A model generated the notes under the pieces. It did not search any database, was not told where the DNA came from, and saw only the letters and a program-made list of their open reading frames with translations. This document shows positions 60,794-64,000 of a DNA stretch of 64,000 nt, one piece after another; within the stretch, counting starts at the first letter, position 1, and each line of letters begins with the position of its first letter. The translations under genes and the position numbers were made by a program. The DNA is from Planktothrix sp. FACHB-1365 (GTDB taxonomy: Bacteria; Cyanobacteriota; Cyanobacteriia; Cyanobacteriales; Microcoleaceae). Where the stretch lies: assembly GCF_014697575.1 (NCBI RefSeq), contig NZ_JACJSC010000015.1:1-64000 (forward strand). Direction: 5' to 3'.

Positions 60794-62269
60794 TTAAGAT
60801 TTCCCTGGCCCTAACTTATACCAATGTTGTACTGCTAACCAAATTCCTGATAATAATCCCGCTAGACTTAACGTTATTCCACTGTAGGGAACTAATAACC
60901 CTAATACAGGTAAGATTGCACCAGAAATTGTACAAATTATCGCAACTAAAGAGGCTTGACGGTTGTTTCCGAGTCCCCAAACTGCAAAAAGTAATAAGGG
61001 AGAAATCAACATCCACGCTAGTTTCGCATCAATGAAGCGACTGCTATAGGTTAAAGTTAATAAACAGGCAAAAAACAAGCCTGCAATGATCATAATATCT
61101 CGCAGGGTTAAGGGTAAAGAGAGATACAGTAAAATAATCCACCCTAAAAATATTCCGGGTGCGAGTAATAATAATCGGGGGATCACGCCTGTATTCCGAA
61201 CTGGGGAAGTTGCTGTAAATACCCCTAATGGATTTTTAACAGAAATATTGCCTTCATAAATCCAAGAAAGTTGTCGATTTTCTCCTGCTTCTTTTGTAAC
61301 AGTTGGGACTGCCCCTGCAAATTCAGCATTGGCAAACTGGGTTAAAACAGTTAACTGAAAATTCGATAATAATTGATCCCCCGGTTGATAAACCCAACGG
61401 GGAGCGCCTTGAGCTTGATAGCTAACTTTAAAGTTTGTAGTTTCTCCCGGTGCTAATTTAAACGGAAATCCATAATCTCCAGGGTTGACTTGAACTAAGG
61501 GTTTGCCATTTTGTTCAACTTGAAAATCCTGTAATAATAAATAACCATAGGGAGGCGGAACTTCAAAGAAAAATTCTGAGATGCCTTTAAGTTGATTTTT
61601 AACTTGATAGTCCCCGACAAAATCCACACTATAAATCCATTGTTTAGTATCGGGACTGGTGGTTTGATTGATTTTAACGTCGATTTTTGATCCCGCTAAG
61701 GTCATCCAACGAGATACAATCCGGGTACTTTTAACTTCAATGGTTTTACCCTCAACATATCGATAATCGGTGAAGGGTTCTTCAATTTCATAGCGAATGC
61801 GAGGTGCGGTTTGTTCTAAACGTTCTCCCGCAACGGTAGTGGCAATTTGAGTAATCCGTTGTTGTTCCCAATTATGATAGCGATTGGCTAAGGTAGAACA
61901 GAGAAAAAATCCACTGGTGAGCACTAAAACAATTAAAATTAAATGCGGTAAAGTTTGCATCCATTTCAGATATTGTTCTAATGCTGTTTTGACAATGGGA
62001 AGAGAAATCGAATCCCCTTGTTTTTTAACTGACCAATTAATTAGGGATAAAATTACCCCTATCGCTGTTAAAAAAATTGCCAAGTTAATCAGGGTTTTAA
62101 TCACCATTGACCCCACTTCGATTAATTCATTCGGATGGGTCAAATCAGGAATAGTGGGAATACTACTAAAAAAAATATCCATAGAATCTTTAAAACTCAG
62201 TAGAGTGGGTAAAAAGTCGGAGTAATTCTCACCCATTCTACAAGACGGATTATCAATTTTCCGAATCAA
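60794..62269 (-). CDS. Conserved membrane protein of unknown function
   Basis: The 491-aa product has N-terminal membrane helices (about residues 55-80 and 105-127), a large beta-rich domain (about 140-340, IYSVDFVGDYQVKNQLKG, FKLAPGETTNFKVSYQAQGA) and a C-terminal set of six or so helices. The middle domain looks like an immunoglobulin-like periplasmic or luminal domain. I recognise no named family. It starts 2 bases after the pheA stop, so the two are probably co-transcribed, though a link in function is not obvious. The start may instead be MGENYSDF at residue 12. Confidence 0.75.
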   Translation of the reverse strand: MIRKIDNPSCRMGENYSDFLPTLLSFKDSMDIFFSSIPTIPDLTHPNELIEVGSMVIKTLINLAIFLTAIGVILSLINWSVKKQGDSISLPIVKTALEQYLKWMQTLPHLILIVLVLTSGFFLCSTLANRYHNWEQQRITQIATTVAGERLEQTAPRIRYEIEEPFTDYRYVEGKTIEVKSTRIVSRWMTLAGSKIDVKINQTTSPDTKQWIYSVDFVGDYQVKNQLKGISEFFFEVPPPYGYLLLQDFQVEQNGKPLVQVNPGDYGFPFKLAPGETTNFKVSYQAQGAPRWVYQPGDQLLSNFQLTVLTQFANAEFAGAVPTVTKEAGENRQLSWIYEGNISVKNPLGVFTATSPVRNTGVIPRLLLLAPGIFLGWIILLYLSLPLTLRDIMIIAGLFFACLLTLTYSSRFIDAKLAWMLISPLLLFAVWGLGNNRQASLVAIICTISGAILPVLGLLVPYSGITLSLAGLLSGIWLAVQHWYKLGPGKS

Positions 62270-62271
62270 AA

Positions 62272-63114
62272 CTAATCCAGGTTTAATAGGGTATAACTTC
62301 CAAAAACTTTTAGGGTTTCGGTAAACGTTTTTAATTCCGCTAAGGCTGATTTTACCGAGGGTTCATGACTATCTGCTTCTAAATCCATGAAAAATAGATA
62401 ATCTCCCAGCGATCGCTTGCTAGGACGAGATTCAATCCGACTTAAATTAATCCCTCTATCGGCAAAAATTGCCAAGGGTTTTGCTAATGCACCCGGAACA
62501 TTTGCCGGAACACTAAAGCCTAAAGAAGTATATTTTCCTGCTCCTGAAGGTTGTAGACTGACAACCCAAAAACGGGTACAATTATCGGGATAATCGTTAA
62601 TAGGATAAGCCAGAACAGGTAATTGATATAATTCTGCTGCTCGTAAAGACGAGATCACGGCGGTATGAGTTTCATCTCTGACGTGATCTAAAGCTTCCGT
62701 GGTTGAATTCTTGGCAATTAATGGCACATCTGGGAGATATTTTTCTAACCATCCCTGACACTGTGCTAAACCTTGGGGATGAGAATAAACCACTTGAATA
62801 TCAGCAAAGTTTTGAGCTTGGGAAATCAAGGCATGGCTAATGGGAAGAATTAACGCTTGTTGAATTTGTAGGGAACCAATTTGCCACAGTGTATCCAGGG
62901 TCACAGTAACACTGCCTTCAATGGAATTTTCAACAGGAACTACCCCAATATTGGCATCTCCTTTGGCAACTGTCCATAAGGTTTGACTAATACTTGAACA
63001 GGGACATAGCATCGCGTCTTCCCCGGTTTTTTGGGTCAGAGATTTGGCATAAGCTAAGGCGGCGGCTTCAGCATAAGTTCCCGATGGGCCAAGATGGGCA
63101 ATGGAAACGGTCAT
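62272..63114 (-). CDS. pheA: Prephenate dehydratase
   Basis: The 280-aa enzyme starts SIAHLGPSGTYAEAAALAYA, with PVENSIEGSVTVTLDTLW in the catalytic domain and NCTRFWVVS as the TRF motif holding the catalytic Thr. The C-terminal ACT domain reads PGALAKPLAIFADRGINLS and ESRPSKRSLGDYLFFMDLE; ESRP binds phenylalanine for feedback control. It turns prephenate into phenylpyruvate for phenylalanine. There is no fused chorismate mutase, as usual in cyanobacteria. The membrane protein gene follows by 2 bases. Confidence 0.95.
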   Translation of the reverse strand: MTVSIAHLGPSGTYAEAAALAYAKSLTQKTGEDAMLCPCSSISQTLWTVAKGDANIGVVPVENSIEGSVTVTLDTLWQIGSLQIQQALILPISHALISQAQNFADIQVVYSHPQGLAQCQGWLEKYLPDVPLIAKNSTTEALDHVRDETHTAVISSLRAAELYQLPVLAYPINDYPDNCTRFWVVSLQPSGAGKYTSLGFSVPANVPGALAKPLAIFADRGINLSRIESRPSKRSLGDYLFFMDLEADSHEPSVKSALAELKTFTETLKVFGSYTLLNLD

Positions 63115-63441
63115 AATTTTACTTCCGTAGAGAATAAATAAATGGACAAGGATGGAATTAACCCCAAGATAGAAATTGTTTTGAGGATTCCCGCAGATCA
63201 GTTACATTTTGCTAGATTATGTTACAATTATTTACATTAATCTCATCAATGTTACCCTTATCATGAAAAGATTACGAATTATCGGGATTTCACGGATTGC
63301 ATGAAGTTTACCGATTTCATGGCTTTCGTGAGTCATCAGCGACCCGGTTTGATCCTGACTTGCGATGGATGAAAATTGTTTGAAAATTTCTTAAATTTTA
63401 TTAAGATAAGTTTCAAAATTTGTAGACTTTAATAATTTTTT
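63115..63441. other. Divergent promoter region between pheA and the DUF1997 gene
   Basis: No gene is seen. TGTTACAATTATTTACATT near 63220-63240 and an A/T-rich stretch before 63442 look promoter-like, but no clear box pair was fixed. Confidence 0.45.
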
Positions 63442-64000
63442 ATGTATACCCACTTTCAAGCTTCTCAAACTGTTGAAATGGCAGTACCCAAGCCCAATTT
63501 GATTCACCATTATCTACGTCAACCGAAACGTTTAGTTAAAGCGTTAGTTGATCCGACTCGGTTGGAATACTTGGGAGAGGAGATTTACCGCTTAAAAATG
63601 CGTCCTTTGCAGTTCATGATGTTTAGTTTACAACCAACCGTAGATTTAAAAGTCTGGATACACGATGGAATTCTTAACTTAAAATCCGTTGGCTGTGAAA
63701 TTCGAGGAATTGAGTATATTAATCAACGGTTTTCCCTGAATTTAGTCGGGAAACTCTATCCGGTTGAATTACAAGGAATTACCCATTTAAAAGGCCAAGC
63801 GGATTTAGAAGTAAAAGTTGAACTTCCTCCCCCTTTATGGTTAACACCCCAACCTATTTTAGAAACAACCGGAAATGGATTATTAAAAAGCGTGCTGATG
63901 ACGGTTAGGCACCGATTAGTTCATAATTTATTATCGGATTATTCCCATTGGTCTGAAGAACAATTAGGAGTTGGGGAACGCCAACCTCAGTCTAACAATG
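63442..64000 (+). CDS. DUF1997 family protein (3' end beyond window)
   Basis: ATG at 63442 opens 186 codons to the window edge without a stop (start MYTHFQASQTVEMAVPKP). The middle RLEYLGEEIYRLKMRPLQFM and VWIHDGILNLKSVGCEIRGI fit the DUF1997 family of cyanobacteria and plastids, proteins of about 190-210 aa with no known catalytic role. KSVLMTVRHRLVHNLLSDY is typical of its C-terminal third, so only a few residues are missing. Confidence 0.8.
   Translation, partial: MYTHFQASQTVEMAVPKPNLIHHYLRQPKRLVKALVDPTRLEYLGEEIYRLKMRPLQFMMFSLQPTVDLKVWIHDGILNLKSVGCEIRGIEYINQRFSLNLVGKLYPVELQGITHLKGQADLEVKVELPPPLWLTPQPILETTGNGLLKSVLMTVRHRLVHNLLSDYSHWSEEQLGVGERQPQSNN

Overview
The window is AT-rich chromosomal DNA from a cyanobacterium, most likely a filamentous Oscillatoriales member close to Planktothrix. 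This is inferred from gene content, scattered HIP1 octamers (GCGATCGC, e.g. 583-590, near 3467, 14725 and 15221), the cyanobacterial PilA-type pilin, an ethylene-receptor-like sensor kinase, short tandem heptamers and many palindromic repeats. No rRNA, tRNA or CRISPR array was seen. Coding is dense on both strands.

Region 1 (1-4.7 kb): a TnpB-type gene cut by the window edge, a long non-coding stretch with a dispersed element, a DUF39 homocysteine-biosynthesis protein, an AI-2E transporter and a VapBC-type toxin-antitoxin pair. The toxin has lost one conserved catalytic Asp, and a fragment of a second PIN-like gene lies beside the pair.

Region 2 (4.8-25.6 kb) is the accessory part and the best candidate for an undescribed system. 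It holds three tandem mosaic methyltransferases of exactly 440 aa, a type IV pilin, two SPINDLY/OGT-like glycosyltransferases, two small unknown genes, and a reverse-strand block of four modular enzymes (glycosyltransferases, methyltransferases and fusions of them). These four share five copies of one ~120-residue domain, here called the FPDW domain, which I cannot name. A 1001-aa methyltransferase-TPR-OGT fusion closes the block. The likeliest reading is a surface-glycan or pilin-modification island that evolves by duplication, gene conversion and domain shuffling.

Region 3 (25.6-64 kb) is mostly housekeeping and signalling: Uma2 proteins, acyl-CoA dehydrogenase, AbrB-family membrane protein, peroxiredoxin Q, B12/radical SAM protein, aquaporin Z, PAP2 phosphatase, CDF transporter, prfC, an ethylene-receptor-like histidine kinase, a six-module response regulator next to a phosphopantetheinyl transferase, CorA-like protein, gatB, egtD, LCP protein, HEAT-repeat protein, TPMT-like methyltransferase, CBS-GAF histidine kinase, ferritin, QueD-like protein, HAD hydrolase, Tat-type LD-carboxypeptidase, pheA, and a partial DUF1997 gene at the right edge.

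Non-coding structure is rich. Two diverged ~300-bp copies of one element lie at about 672-1000 and 28465-28785, each with a conserved TTGACG-N18 promoter-like core. Heptamer arrays sit against gene starts or ends at 44627, 45483, 49528 and 58165. Several paired palindromes and hairpins lie between genes.
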